Positions 12,056-23,406 of a stretch of 64,000 nt of DNA are shown one piece after another. Source of the stretch: Lophium mytilinum. Its lineage: Eukaryota > Ascomycota > Dothideomycetes > Mytilinidiales > Mytilinidiaceae. Position 1 is the first letter of the stretch. Each line of letters starts with the position of its first letter. The stretch spans positions 2,405,737-2,469,736 of the forward strand of contig MU004184.1 in the NCBI GenBank assembly GCA_010093605.1, written 5' to 3'. Both the position numbers and the translations under genes were made by a program. Below the pieces are notes generated by a model that saw only the letters and a list, made by a program, of their open reading frames with translations, was not told the origin of the DNA and did not search any database.

Positions 12056-13066
12056 GATTGGCAAGCGAAAATGGCGGTAATTGTGGTGGTGTTGAGAGGA
12101 CAGTTGATGTAAGGAGAAGGAGAGGGAATGGAGGCGATTAGGCGGGCATTTAGTATCTACGAAGCCGGTCGCTACATTTGAATGGTAAATCACTAGAGCT
12201 ACACTCGAGTTTCTTCGTAGGTATACGTGAGCTGTAAGAGTGCGGGTGCCCGTGTGTACTACGTGAATGGGGAGATCGAGCGTTGACGCCGCGGAAGTGG
12301 TAGCTTCATATGCAATTTCTGTTCGGCGAACCTTCAACTTGAGCAGAGGCTTATTCATACTTGAGACTTTTCTATAGTAATCTAGTGGACACAAAGTCCC
12401 TTAATTTGGGTGAGTTACTGGCGCACCTTGTGTTGAATGGAGGCTGTACCATCTGATATAAGGCAGAACGCGACATTTATGCACATGGAACGAACCTGTT
12501 TGCTACCGGCAGTGATTGCTCCAGATATTTGTCATAGTGTAACACGTTGTGAGCATTGCCTTCTAATAAACCTTTTCCCAAGATATGCTTGCACGCTCCA
12601 GGCATTGGCTTTCGTTGCTTTCGTGTTCATGCCTCCCCAGCTCATGTAAGAATCTTAACGTAATTATGCACTCGTCTTTAGCCTTTTCGACCAGCATCCG
12701 CGAAAGTACCCGATCATTTGTCGTACAACTGAGGACGTGAACCAGTGGTTTGCGTAATACGCACGTGACAGACCATAGGCTGTAGCGCAGATGGAAGCGA
12801 AACGGTGATGGACATTCACCAAGAATTGTTCTTTGGGTCTCCTTAGTTAAGTTGCGGCTCGAAAAGGAACATATGCAGGCCATGCTAGCCAGCAGCTCTG
12901 TGGAGAAAATCAGACGTTAGGGGAGATATAGCGAGAAATTCTTGCCGCGCGGTGATCCGTTTAACTTTTTACCCTATACGGACGCTGCTCTTACATACCT
13001 CTCCCCTTAGGCGAACAGTCAGCGTATTTCTCTCATTACCTAAGAGGCCAAGCCACTCCAAGCAGT
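12056..13066. other. Intergenic, nothing recognised
   Basis: The minus frame continues open upstream of the F-box start to 12394, but that part has no family resemblance. Nothing supportable was found between 12400 and 13066. Confidence 0.4.
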
Positions 13067-13720
13067 TCAGACCGTTGTAACTTGGAGGCTAGTGTTTTCA
13101 CGGGTCACCAGTATCCTAGCGCTTTCGCGAGCGGATATATCGTTCCGTGGGCCGATCTGCACCCGTCGCCTTCCTGAGGCTGGCAAAGACTGGTTCTGGC
13201 GTGTCTTCAGGTTCCGGATCAGCCTCCGCCCCATCGAAGCTGTTGCATACAACAGCACCATGCTCAAGGTCTTCAGATCCCAGTATGTGCCTTTCTGTCC
13301 GCCAAACTTGAATCCGGGATTACTCAGGCCTTCATCTGCCTCGGCAATGATAATGCCGAACTGCCCTACATCGTCCGCTTCGGATCTCTATTTATCTTCC
13401 TCCTAAGCCGCACCATTCTTAGTATTGTTAGGGATGACCAGGTATCTCCAAGATTGAATCATTGACCGCCACAATGCATTGTTATCGCCGGTATGGCGCC
13501 AATGTTCCTGCATCTGGATTATCTTGTCTGATGATGGAGAGCCCGTTGAGACAGAAACACACCAGGTAGTCAGGAAATCACCAAGACGAGGGTTTTCTGG
13601 ATGTATACGGAACAGTAACGATAGCATTGCTACACCGTCAACATCGTTTTTCCAGCTAAGCTGGTAACCGTATCTAGGTATGATAGTTTCGACTTGTTGA
13701 CAAGTAAAAATGTCAGCTGC
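13067..13720 (-). pseudogene. Relic of an unnamed gene, two TAG codons
   Basis: One minus-strand frame can be read from about 13706 to the stop at 13067-13069, about 210 codons, interrupted only by TAG at 13403-13405 and TAG at 13388-13390. Before the stops it reads as ordinary protein (RYGYQLSWKNDVDGVAM, then RIHPENPRLGDFLTTW), and after them it continues equally well (EADDVGQFGIIIAEADEG, KGTYWDLKTLSMVLL). Both stops fit CAG to TAG. An upstream in-frame stop near 13710 may mark an intron acceptor. I do not know the family. No frameshift is needed, which argues for recent loss. Confidence 0.5.
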
Positions 13721-13895
13721 TTATAGCTTAACAGACTAGGCATTTATCTTCGCCCAAGAAGACTGCCCACTGGACGCTACATACTCCTATTCCAAAAGAA
13801 AAAAAAGAATAATGCTTCATGTTCGCAGATTGAGGATATTCGAGAGCCATCATCCACACCGCATCCCCCTTCGATCTAGACAGAACAGCCGCCTT

Positions 13896-14862
13896 CTACT
13901 TGCGGGTGCGAAGACTGTAAAAGCTATAACGGAAGGCGCCTTCATTGACAGCAGCGTCGGAGCCAGTCGGTTCGGCATCGTCATCCTCCCTACCGTCTAG
14001 GCTCATCTCATCAGTATCTGCGCCGGTGGCTGTATTAAAGTCAGTGGTTTGCATGTAAGCTTTCCGAGATCTTTTGCTTACGTGAGTCATCGTTGAAGCC
14101 GGGCCGATTCTCGGTTGTGTCATTGACATCCTTTGGGTCTAGGAGTTCACTGTCTTCCTTAGCGTAGGTGGGTGGGTTGTTGATTTCCGTGATGTTGGCA
14201 TCGGTTTGGGCACCAGCGTCATCGGAATCGGCACCAGTGCTGGAGCCCTGTTTCACTTCTGTCCGATGTGAAGCACTAGCGGCCCCTTGGGTGCCATCCC
14301 ATTCTTCGTCTCCGCTGTCTTCTTCGGTGCTGGTGACATCCTCGGTCTCGCTATTTCCCCATGCCAGCCCCATAGCAGCGAAATCAGCATCGGTTTCTTC
14401 GTCTGTGGCTGCAGTCACAACAGGATCCAACTCCTCGACGCTATTGGCGGCAGCAGTCTTAGTATCAGCATGTCTCGGCGCCAACCCCATAGCTACGAAA
14501 TCACCCCGAATCTCTTCCGCAGAGGCTCCAGTAACAAGAGACCTCGACTCCTCCACAGGCTCCGTCCTGCAGACCCGCTCCTCCACCGGAGGGTCCCCAG
14601 AGGTGCCATCCAAAAGCGCTTGTACTGTCGTAGTAGCCAAGGTCCGAGTAGTGCAGAATTCCATCACATCTGCCTCTGAGAGCTCTATAGCATGGACACG
14701 GCGTAGATGGGCGCGGAAAGCAGCGACGCCGTTGAGAAACTTGAAGTCAGGGGTGCCGTTTCCGTTCGTTCCGTTCCCATCGCAAACGCAGCACTCGAGC
14801 TCCGCCCACTGCTGGCCCCCAACGTACACGAAGTGCGGCCAGTTGGATACCTTATACTTCAT
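13896..14862 (-). CDS. WPH-type C2H2 zinc-knuckle protein, acidic tail
   Basis: Two exons (14082-14862 and 13896-14029) are joined by a 52-bp intron with GTAAGC donor, CTGAC branch site and ATACAG acceptor, giving 304 residues. Residues 8-10 are Trp-Pro-His. A single knuckle follows, C24-x2-C27-x24-H52-x4-H57. The rest is acidic and disordered and carries two copies of a short motif (EEIRGDFVAMGLA and EETDADFAAMGLA). The C-terminus is AFRYSFYSLRTRK. The knuckle spacing is the same in 23407-24129 and 20006-20900, and the tail and motif recur in 22113-22754, so these are local paralogues. The function is unknown; one knuckle could bind nucleic acid or protein. Without the intron the protein would end early and lose the conserved C-terminus. 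Confidence 0.75.
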
Positions 14863-16901
14863 AGTGGTGTTGTTGAGCTCTTCTTGAGTAGAGCAGCAAA
14901 AATATGAAGAAGGAGTAGCTTGGTTGTGGTTAGGATAGGGGCCTCGTTAGGAGTCTGATTTGAAATGTTATGGTGTGGGTGGTGGTGTAGATTGTATAGG
15001 TGTGCGATGAGGAGAAATGTGTGTCTCCAAGGAGAAGAAGAGGTGCTTTAAGTACTTTAGTACATCATGGTCCCGATTCACTGATCAGGTCGCGAAGCAG
15101 CCCTCCAGCGGGCGGGCAAGCTTCTCGTGAATTCTTGTGAGGTTTGGCGCTGGCCGCGCTCTCTGGTGAGCGGAGTCTCATTTGAAGATATAATAGTGAA
15201 TGATTGGTATAAAAGCATTCTGAGAGCATATCGCGTATGTTTATCTTCTCGCATACGCTTCTTTGCGTGTAGGGCTGACTGTGATATTGCAAAGGAGGAG
15301 AAAGTGTAATAGTGAGACCTACCGTCCCTCAGGCTTATATGAAGGCCGCAAACGCGATACGTTGAAGCTTGCTATGAACAAACTGTGGTCGATGCACTTC
15401 TCAATGTCGGATCCCTCATCCTGGACCCAACTTTGCCTTTCGTTCAATGTTTATACGGTTTGGGGCGTCTTGTTACTAAACAATGCATTACATTGGAGTC
15501 AACGCGCTTACCAAATCTATGTTAGGGATTTGATCCTGTACGATTCAATCTTACTGTTAACTCTCGACTGATTTCGTCTAACTCTTAGGCGAACAATCAT
15601 TTAGTGTTCACTGTAAGATTTGAGAGTCTGTGGAGGCTACACGCGGCGGGCGTGGTTTTACCTCTGACAGCTCTGAAGGAAAGGGGCTGTCTTCCTTATC
15701 CTAAAGTCTTGCTGGGAAATATGGTATTAAATTTCCTGGATCCACAACACCATCTAATCTGGCCTGGATCATAAATGCCCATTTCTACAATTGCTATGCG
15801 TGAGCCAGCGTATAGCATGGCCGCCTTAGTCTCCTTACTAGATCTGGGGCCATCTTCGCTCCACCCCTCCCCACACAGTGCCTCAACTCAACTTTCCTGA
15901 CTCACACGTCCACAAATCTTGCATCAGATGTACAAGTCCCCATCCCATGCGTCCCATGCAGGAGCAACCGGGTTTGACATGATCAAGCTGGCCACTTAAT
16001 ACCCCCGGGGTGTCTTGAAGCATCCGACGGTATGGCGAAGCAAAAATCTTTCTCGTGATTGCCCTAGTGTACAATACCATCCCTTTAGCGAGAGGTGGGG
16101 TGGCTCCCATCTTCTTAGACGCACATGCCTTCTCTTGTGTGTGTTCTTATTATTCTTTCCTCTTTCAAACCTGTAAACATGTCCATTGCAAGCGGCGAAG
16201 GGTTCCTTGCTGTCTGAGGTCGCTCATCTATTCTATAGGTCGCCCAAAAAGATGCATATGGGTAGAATTGATGATGGCAGCCAGCGAGGAGAAGGATGGA
16301 CGTTGGAGAATGTGGGGTGGATCACGTGAGCGGCTTGTGGGATGAAGTCGGCATGCCGATGCTGCGATGCCGATCGGCTTTCGGCGCGCCCCGCCATCTG
16401 TCATACTCTGTCATACGCCGAAAACTCGTCCTTCAGGCATCCCGCGGCCGCTCTATCAAGCTTTCCGAGGTCCATCTTTCACGATCCAGCCCGGTGTGCC
16501 GGTATCACGGAAGACGCTGAGAATGAGATGAGTCATGCTGTATTTCTGCTTACTCTTCCCGGTTTGCTGTCACAGTATCACAGTCTACAGGTTCTCGCGA
16601 CGTGCTACTACATGCAGCTAAGCAGTTCCCCGCTCGATTGATGTCTAGGCACGCCCTGCACTCCACATAAGCGGCAGGAGACGTCATGCGGACGGGAAGG
16701 TATAGCTGAGGTGGGGTCTACGCAAACTTCTTCATCGAAAAACCCTGCCAGTCACTCATCCACTGACTCTTCTACTGTCGCAACTGATCTACCATCCTGC
16801 ACACCCATTTCCATACCTCACATCCATTTCAGTTCCTTGATTGCGCTTCATTTGCCTTGCGACAATTGCACAACCCCGCCTGGCCCATTCGTTGAGTCAC
16901 A
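14863..16901. other. Intergenic, no gene recognised
   Basis: This 2-kb region holds no frame with a motif or sustained coding character. The ORF at 15263-15571 has none either. The last 200 bases are C-rich with CCACC runs and form the leader of the HeLo-like gene, whose start context (CACAATGGC) is good. Confidence 0.5.
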
Positions 16902-18326
16902 ATGGCCACAACCACCACCACGGCGAACGGCGCTGTTCATTTCACCCAAAATGCGCCCTCAAACACGGCGACAAATCCAGCGACGCCAGAAAACACCTCC
17001 CAAGAAGAGCAAGCCGCCATCCTCGCCTCCGTCATTGCCCTCACAGCCCTCTTCTCCACCACCGTCGAAGCCCTCACCCTCGTCCACCCCTCCGCCTCCA
17101 CCCACGTCCAAAAGCTCGCCCTCACGCGCCTAGGCATCCAGCAAGGCCGCCTCCTCATCTTCGGTGACGCCGTCGGCATCTCCTCACCGCCCGCAAGCAT
17201 CGCAACTCATTTCGTCCCGTCCCACGCCGGCCTGTCGAACCCAGACCCCGAGGCACCGATAAACTTCGGGCCGCGCGATGCACGGCTAGACGAACCCGAG
17301 ATGCGGAAGCAGGTCGAGGAGCGTCTCGATGCCATCGTCAGCAGGCCGGAGAAGCTGGGCCGGGAGGAGCTGATGTCTATGTACGGGCTGAAAGCGCCGA
17401 AGCGGTTGAGCGGCGCAGGGGCGGTGGGCGAGCAGGCAGTCGATATGAACCGCCTTGAAGCTTTCCGCGAGAAGTATGCGCTACTGCAAGATCTGTCACA
17501 CAAGAAAGCGCGGATCCCGCCGAGGCGGGGGATGAGCATGGTGGCGCAGCATTGGACGGTCAAGGATGTGGAGAAGTTTAATGCGTTTATTGGTATGGTT
17601 AAGATGCAGGTGGATCAATTGATTGCTTTGTTTGGCGTCGAGGAGCAGGTGGAAAGGGGGATGAAGATTGATATCAAGAGCTTGGGCTGGCACCCTGATC
17701 TGAGTGGGGCCCAAATGAGGAAGGATTGGAGCAAGCTGAAGCTGATTAGGCAGGCCTGCGAGGGGAACTATCCCGCGTTTGTTCAAGCAACCGACACGGC
17801 GTTGAAGTATATCAACCAAGAGCTGCGGGGAAATGCGAAGCTGCCTCCGTTGGACTATGCGGCGAAGGAGGAGACCCCAACGGCGCCGGCCATCCGTCCG
17901 GAGTCCCCGAAGCGACCGGGGTTGTTGAAGCTGTTTTCGGGGAGTGCCTGGAGCGGAAAGAAGAAGAAGGGCCCGCAAAGGAGTCTGAGTACCGCTGGTT
18001 TGAAAAAGCCCTTAGAAGACACACCGAGATCCATGTCAGAGGACATGCAAAAGGAGTCCTTGGCAGACCTAGAGCCGGTGAGGTCGAAATCGTTGTCTGC
18101 GATGTCAGGAAAGGCTCCGGTCACCATCGATAGCGTCCTGGTTCAATCGAGCTCCAACGACTCAAATGTTCCTGTTGCGGAGGACAATCCGGACGATGCG
18201 CAATATCAACTCTCGCAAGTCGAAACGGCAAAGAGTCTCGTTGATCGACATGATATGTGGGATGGGCCTGGAAGAGTCCCGACCAAGGACATCCGGTGGG
18301 CGGCTAAGAAAAATGCTGAGCGTTGA
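16902..18326 (+). CDS. HeLo-like (prion-inhibition N-terminal type) domain protein
   Basis: A single exon encodes 474 residues. The N-terminal 300 residues are helical: a hydrophobic first helix (ILASVIALTALFSTTVEAL, about 40-58), a conserved-looking RLLIFGDAVGI segment, and a later helical block with HWTVKDVEKFNAFI, DQLIALFGVEEQVERG and LIRQACEGNYPAFVQATDTAL. This layout resembles the HeLo domain of fungal HET-S/LopB proteins, which form membrane-active bundles in allorecognition cell death. About residues 320-474 are low complexity, with a Lys-rich stretch and many Ser. I see no HET-s-type amyloid repeat and no NLR gene next door. The assignment rests on pattern only, so the domain call is moderate and the role inferred. 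Confidence 0.6.
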   Translation: MATTTTTANGAVHFTQNAPSNTATNPATPENTSQEEQAAILASVIALTALFSTTVEALTLVHPSASTHVQKLALTRLGIQQGRLLIFGDAVGISSPPASIATHFVPSHAGLSNPDPEAPINFGPRDARLDEPEMRKQVEERLDAIVSRPEKLGREELMSMYGLKAPKRLSGAGAVGEQAVDMNRLEAFREKYALLQDLSHKKARIPPRRGMSMVAQHWTVKDVEKFNAFIGMVKMQVDQLIALFGVEEQVERGMKIDIKSLGWHPDLSGAQMRKDWSKLKLIRQACEGNYPAFVQATDTALKYINQELRGNAKLPPLDYAAKEETPTAPAIRPESPKRPGLLKLFSGSAWSGKKKKGPQRSLSTAGLKKPLEDTPRSMSEDMQKESLADLEPVRSKSLSAMSGKAPVTIDSVLVQSSSNDSNVPVAEDNPDDAQYQLSQVETAKSLVDRHDMWDGPGRVPTKDIRWAAKKNAER

Positions 18327-18675
18327 GTTTATTTTCACTTTCTTTCAGCTTCAAGATACCTCCTGAGGCGTTTTAATTTTGTTTCTTCTTCGACGACTTT
18401 CAGCGTTACTTTTAATATCAACACTTTGACAAAACGAGTCTAAGTTTTCATTTCGTACTCACGTACATTCGCATTTAATGAGCACATCTCTCTACAACGT
18501 CAATTATAATCCGACACACCTCTCATGCCGTTTTTGCATGATCACCGAAGCACATTGCAAAAACGTCCCATTGTATCCATATCCGTTAATATTCAAACTC
18601 CATCGCAAAGCCTAATTTGTCCAAGAAACTCCGCATTCATGAACGTCGAGATAACTAGGCGGCTTGGTGGTTGTG
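18327..18675. other. 3' flank, nothing recognised
   Basis: This is the AT-rich 3' region after the HeLo-like gene. No gene is seen. Confidence 0.5.
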
Positions 18676-18885
18676 GAATTCTCGATACACGGTTGATATT
18701 TGGATGTCGTGCACGTGATGTATAGATCTACTGGAGAAACGTTTCCTACATAGATCTAGTGTAATTCGAGGCCTGCACGGGCCTCTCAAACGTGTATAAA
18801 GCCTAGCTAGACTCCTACCTAGAATCGACATCTATTGTCCTCCATATTCTTACATCACGTGATCAGAAATATCACAGGGTTTTCG
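18676..18885. repeat. Largely unmutated copy of a dispersed repeat
   Basis: This is homologous to 3806-4015 but keeps normal CA, TG and CG content. An inverted pair CACGTGATGTA (18714-18724) and TACATCACGTG (18851-18861) lies inside it, and a smaller inverted pair TAGATCTA flanks AAACGTTT. No target-site duplication is evident, so I do not assign it to a transposon class. It serves as the near-original against which the mutated copy can be scored. Confidence 0.7.
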
Positions 18886-19939
18886 AACCGCCGGTGGATC
18901 ATTCACTAGTATTACGCGGTCCGAGGCCCACCTAAGCACTTTGGAGCTTACTAATATTCTCTCAATTCCAACGGCCGTTTTTCACATCCTTGCTTGAACT
19001 CTAGCCTACCGCACACCGGAATCAGCTGCCTGAGCGTTGTAGCAGCTACGTCGGTCTCCTTTGCTCTCGTTGAGAGAACTCTCAGTGTCTTCGGCTCTGC
19101 TATCAACCTCGTCACGCTAGACCAGCGTCGAATGTCCTCCGAGGCGGCAGAGTCATCTACCGCTTCCCGAGTGTTTGTTCTCGTGCACATTTGTCGCTGT
19201 GGCGTTGCGGGTGGCGAGTCTGCGGTTTTGCTGGAATACGATCGGCTTTTCGGGGGATGAGGGGGTGGGGCCTGACGTGAAGGCGCTCGTTATAACTGGT
19301 TGGGCCAATGTGGTTGGGGTGGTTGTTTTCTATGCGCTCCTGGGCTTTTTAGGCCCGGTTTTGCGGACTGCTGGGTCGATACGGGGTGGTGTGCTGATCG
19401 AAACACCGTGTGATTAGGTAGAACAAACTGGTTAACCGGGTAGGAGAGACCGTAGTCGATTGACGGAGCAAGCAGTTTGTATGCTATATTAGTATGCTAC
19501 TAAGCTCTGTTCGTAGGGTACGCAGTTTCTCGTTCAGCCGGACTGAACTCTAAGATTGGGAGAGTTAGAAAATTATGTAGAGGCCCACTAGACGGTAGAA
19601 GAAACGCGAAGAAACGCAACTTATACACAAGACGTTCTCATGCGTATAGACTAGGTATTCGAAATTTCATCCCCCCCAGGTAGGTCATTGAACGCGGCAG
19701 GCCGCCGTAAATGACGAACAGCTGTATTCAGTGGCGCCGTGTTGTTGCTCACTACTGGAACATTCACATTTCTGGCTCTTGAGGTGAACTGAAAAGCTCG
19801 AAAGGGGGTGCAGTAAATATGTCATCGTTGTTTTCTAGAGGAAGTTTGTTTCTAACAACATCTTCCTTACCACCACCACAAATCACAAGGGAACATTACC
19901 AAACAAGCCAGTCTTCGTGTTCTTTTAAAGTTCATATTC
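18886..19939. other. Intergenic with a possible membrane-protein relic
   Basis: At 19175-19417 (+) a frame encodes a hydrophobic segment (ALVITGWANVVGVVVFYALL) resembling the end of a multi-span protein, but no gene model upstream joins it. The rest shows nothing supportable. Confidence 0.25.
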
Positions 19940-20005
19940 TTGAAGGGAATGCTTCGCTCAAGTACCTTGTTCACGAGGACCGTGTCCGCTAGGAGCTCCA
20001 CTACC

Positions 20006-20900
20006 ATGACCAAAGAACTCCTAGACGAGGCTCTCTCGGCCCCGGACCTCCTCAACCGCTTTAAGGAGATCAAGGGATTGGAAAAAAAGATCACGGAGAA
20101 AGACGAGCAGGTCCAGACGGTGTTCAGAGACCTGATCACGAAGCCACAAACCCGAGCCACGGAGGACGACCTCGCATCGATAGAGCACGTACACAAGGTG
20201 TACCTCGCGCATCTCCTCAAGCTCTCTCTCTCGAAAACTGTATGGCCCTGCCTTATACCCTCTAATTCCCAGCCACTAACTAGGATAGAAACTCCTTTCG
20301 AAACCTCGACTCAGCCTCGCCGACTCCCTCAACCACCCACCTCCCCCTCCTCCTCGGCCTACAGCAGCCCGCCCAAAGCGCCCAGACTGGCCCCATCTCG
20401 TCTACGTCGGGAGCGGGAGGTCGATTGAGCTGCGCTGCTTCTGCTGCCATGGCAGTGGACACGAAACTGACGACGGCCATGGGTTCAAGTATCTCAGCGG
20501 CCTTGTTGGACTCGCCGAACACATCTACAAGGTTCATGGTGCTCAGCTCCCCGTTGCGATACTCCTTAAAGAGTGCGCTGTGCGGAAATTGTCAGAGGCG
20601 GAGGTGCGGGCGTTGTTGGTAGGCGGTTCGGTGTTGCGGCCGATGGTGGAGTGGCCGTGTAAGACTTTGGACGATGGGTAGGTGTTTGTGGGGTTGGCTG
20701 GTGAGCGGTCTGGGTAGATGGGTGAGTGGATGTATCTATATACAGGGGAATTGGACGCACTTATTGACTTCGACCTAGACGAGGATACCGAGACGAGGGG
20801 GGCTGTTGCGGTAGCTGGGGACAGGCAGGTCTGGAACTCTCGAGTCAAGAAACTGCGTGCCACCCCGCGCACGGGGAGCTTTTACCGCAGGAAGAAGTAG
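20006..20900 (+). pseudogene. WPH-type C2H2 paralogue, spliced, two TAG codons
   Basis: Exon 1 (from ATG 20006, or the upstream in-frame ATG 19940) is helical and charged and ends at 20239. A 49-bp intron (20240-20288: GTATGG donor, CTAAC branch, GATAG acceptor) keeps phase and joins frame 0. Exon 2 then gives the family signature: WPHLVYVG and a knuckle C-x2-C-x24-H-x4-H, identical in spacing to 13896-14862. The frame meets TAG at 20679-20681 and again at 20715-20717, then continues through an acidic stretch to a basic end (FYRRKK) at 20900, as in the paralogue ending LRQRKK. Both TAGs follow GGG and fit CAG to TAG. It is either a truncated protein of about 210 residues or a nonsense-mutated copy. 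No in-phase GT-AG intron removes both stops. Confidence 0.6.
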
Positions 20901-22112
20901 GGGTCGAATCTAAATAGCCCTGAGTAAGGCTTGTGTTGGATGAACACCCTCAGAGCATTAGGTGATGGGGCTAATATTGATACTTCTAATCATGACGTGG
21001 AGGGTGAAGCCTAGTATGTTAAATAGCAATAAGTTGTAGATAACCGTTCGTGTTTGCAACTCGGTCAAGGCTGTGTTATCACTTTCAATGGAGCGTAGCT
21101 GCAGATAGAACGTGTTAGGCGTTACATTGCCTCTTTTGAGACCTCTTTCAATCTGCAATTGAACTGCCAATCAATGCGCCGGGCAGCTAACAATGAACGA
21201 TATCCAGGTCATGCAGCACCCTAAGTATGGTTTCTTTGCCAACCGATCGGCTTGACGGCGTTGCCTGCTCCTTTAGAAACCTGTAAAGCTGCTGTCACTA
21301 CTATGCCGAGAGGAGGGCGGGAGAGGTATTCTCTCATCGGTCTTGGGGCTGCTTCCGACCTTGTCAGCCTTCCCTATTGATAAGATTGCTCTCAATTTGC
21401 TACGTAGTCCCTGGAATCTCAAACTAGACGGGTAAATGTTTGGCCAAGTGGCAAGAGTTTTCGAGAGAATGGCAAATCAACCGGACTGCACTTCGCCATA
21501 TATTGGGCAAGTGATCGAGTCAGCAACCGTTGAACTGATCAAAGATGAAATACCCATGTTCTATTCTATGTTCTCGTTTCTCGAAGTTGTTCATTAGGAG
21601 TAACAAATCGCAGAACCGAAGTGCGGTTAGTTTTATCTATTTTAAGCACGTATTACATCGAGGAGCCTGGGTAATAGACTTTGCCTATATATCCAAGCTT
21701 CATGACCAGTCGAAAATCGCGCTACTAATCTTATATCTTTACTTATTTACTCCTCCTTCATAGAGCCAGCAACAGTGCCAAGAACGATTGACTGTTGCGG
21801 CCTTCCCAACATTCACTTTTAGAATACAATGCGTACAATGTTCACCGGAAATCAGAAGCAGTCAACTCTAGCGACGCTTCTGGGTAAAAGAGAGGCACTC
21901 ACTTTGCGAGGTCTAGACTCTCCAGTGAACTGATATGCCATGATCTGTGATTATTTAAGGCTTTCATCCACTACGAGGCAGGGCTTCTGCACAACAACAT
22001 CCATCGGCCCACCACACACCCAAGCCTTCAAACCACACAACACACAAGGTCCCACTTTGTAGCCATCCTTCCTCTCCAACAACAGCCCAATTCCACCGTC
22101 GGTACCCAAGCT
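20901..22112. other. Intergenic, nothing recognised
   Basis: No coding relic was identified. A TATTTAAGG box-like sequence near 21948 and a CA-rich leader precede the gene at 22113. Confidence 0.45.
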
Positions 22113-22754
22113 ATGAATCGCTCACGCCACGGACGTGCCGCTATGCCGTTCAAGAAGAGGAAGTCTCGGGTGGTCGGAGCCACCGAAGCTGAGATTAGGT
22201 CGGACTTTGCAGCCATGGGCATAATCTTCAAGGAGGTTTCGGTGAATACTCCTGTCCGAGATCGCCAACCTCGTCGCGAAAATAAGGCTGCTGGAGAGGA
22301 GATTAAGACTGAGGTTTCCGCTGCCGATAGCGACGACGACGCCCAGGACCATGAGTACAGCAGCGACCTCGAGGCTGATACCGATCTGGACCCTGAGATC
22401 AATGCAGGAGAGGGCCGTATCGCCTGCACTAGGTCAGGCCATCCATACATCGATCTACGCGATGATGACGGAGGCAACAATACCGATCTCGACCTGGAGG
22501 TCAATGCGGGAGAAGGCCGTATCGCTTATACTAGGTTACGACATCCATACATCGACCGAACCGATGAGGACGAAGACAACGAAGGCGAAAACGGGCAGGA
22601 AATCGGGAGCATGACCGACAATGATGAGATAATGGAGGAAACAGGTTCGGAAGCTGAGGAACCGGCCCACACGACTCTTACTATTCCTGATGTGGCACTC
22701 ATGGCTAAAGCCTACCGGTATACTGACTACTCTCTTCGTCAGCGGAAGAAGTAA
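22113..22754 (+). CDS. Acidic repeat protein, relative of the WPH family
   Basis: A single exon encodes 213 residues. It lacks the WPH/C2H2 part but carries the family motif EAEIRSDFAAMG near residue 25 and a C-terminus (AYRYTDYSLRQRKK) matching that of the gene at 13896-14862 (AFRYSFYSLRTRK). Residues about 91-157 are two copies of a 34-residue unit (DLDPEINAGEGRIACTR, then DLDLEVNAGEGRIAYTR, each followed by HPYID). The N-terminus is basic, the rest very acidic and probably disordered. It looks like a family member that lost, or never had, the knuckle. Function unknown. Confidence 0.65.
   Translation: MNRSRHGRAAMPFKKRKSRVVGATEAEIRSDFAAMGIIFKEVSVNTPVRDRQPRRENKAAGEEIKTEVSAADSDDDAQDHEYSSDLEADTDLDPEINAGEGRIACTRSGHPYIDLRDDDGGNNTDLDLEVNAGEGRIAYTRLRHPYIDRTDEDEDNEGENGQEIGSMTDNDEIMEETGSEAEEPAHTTLTIPDVALMAKAYRYTDYSLRQRKK
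22382..22583 (+). repeat. Two tandem 102-bp coding repeats
   Basis: Two adjacent units of 102 bp inside the acidic protein gene differ at scattered bases and keep the frame. The encoded units differ mainly by conservative replacements, so the duplication is older than a slip in this isolate. Confidence 0.7.
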
Positions 22755-23406
22755 GCGCTTCAGCAAGGGTGGCAAGCGTTGGCTTTGGCATCGAAGGGGG
22801 TGGCCCGAGGTGTAGGGTGAGTTGAGGGACATAAAACGAGACTGGCCTTTCCCTTCCGTCTTTCTTCAATATACTTACCGCATTTGCTACGTGCTGTTAT
22901 GGCACGAGTTTAGGCGAGGGAGTAGATCCTGGATCAGCGGCAAAGCGGCTCTATAGATATCTTCCCTCTACACGATAATTGAATCATTGAATATGAAGAA
23001 ACTGATTATGAACCTCAATGCTATCTTCTCGAAAAGCCGATCCCATAGTGTGGAAGGTTTTCTCTTGTTTCTTTTTTCCCTATCCGGTACTAAATATTGA
23101 TAAATATCTAGAATGTTTGAGAATGTCGTCGTTGAGAGTAACTACAAAGAGATTTTAACTTCAATGCTTGCCATGTCCCTCTAATTTGTCGACACATTTC
23201 GCAGGCAATCCCCTACTGGTGGAGGTGAATCACCTCATGGGAAATTTCATCTTCCGCCCCAATAGACTCTTTTTTCACAACGGCCACCTTACCACCACCA
23301 CACCACGCACGTCCACGTACCCAGAGGCCTCCAGGTGACCAAAGATACCATCATCCTCCCACGTCCCTCCCTTCAACAGTTCAACCACATAGCCACTGTC
23401 CCTATC
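22755..23406. other. Intergenic, leader of next gene
   Basis: No gene is seen. The final 120 bases are CA- and CC-rich, typical of the leaders of this local family. Confidence 0.5.

Noticed and set aside
14168-14887. 239-codon ORF on the plus strand
   Set aside because: Shadow of the WPH gene; Ser/Pro/Val-rich text arises from the acidic codons of the other strand.
20678-20745. Intron removing the two TAG codons in the 20-kb gene
   Set aside because: GT-AG pairs tested (ends at 20717 and 20745) do not keep phase.
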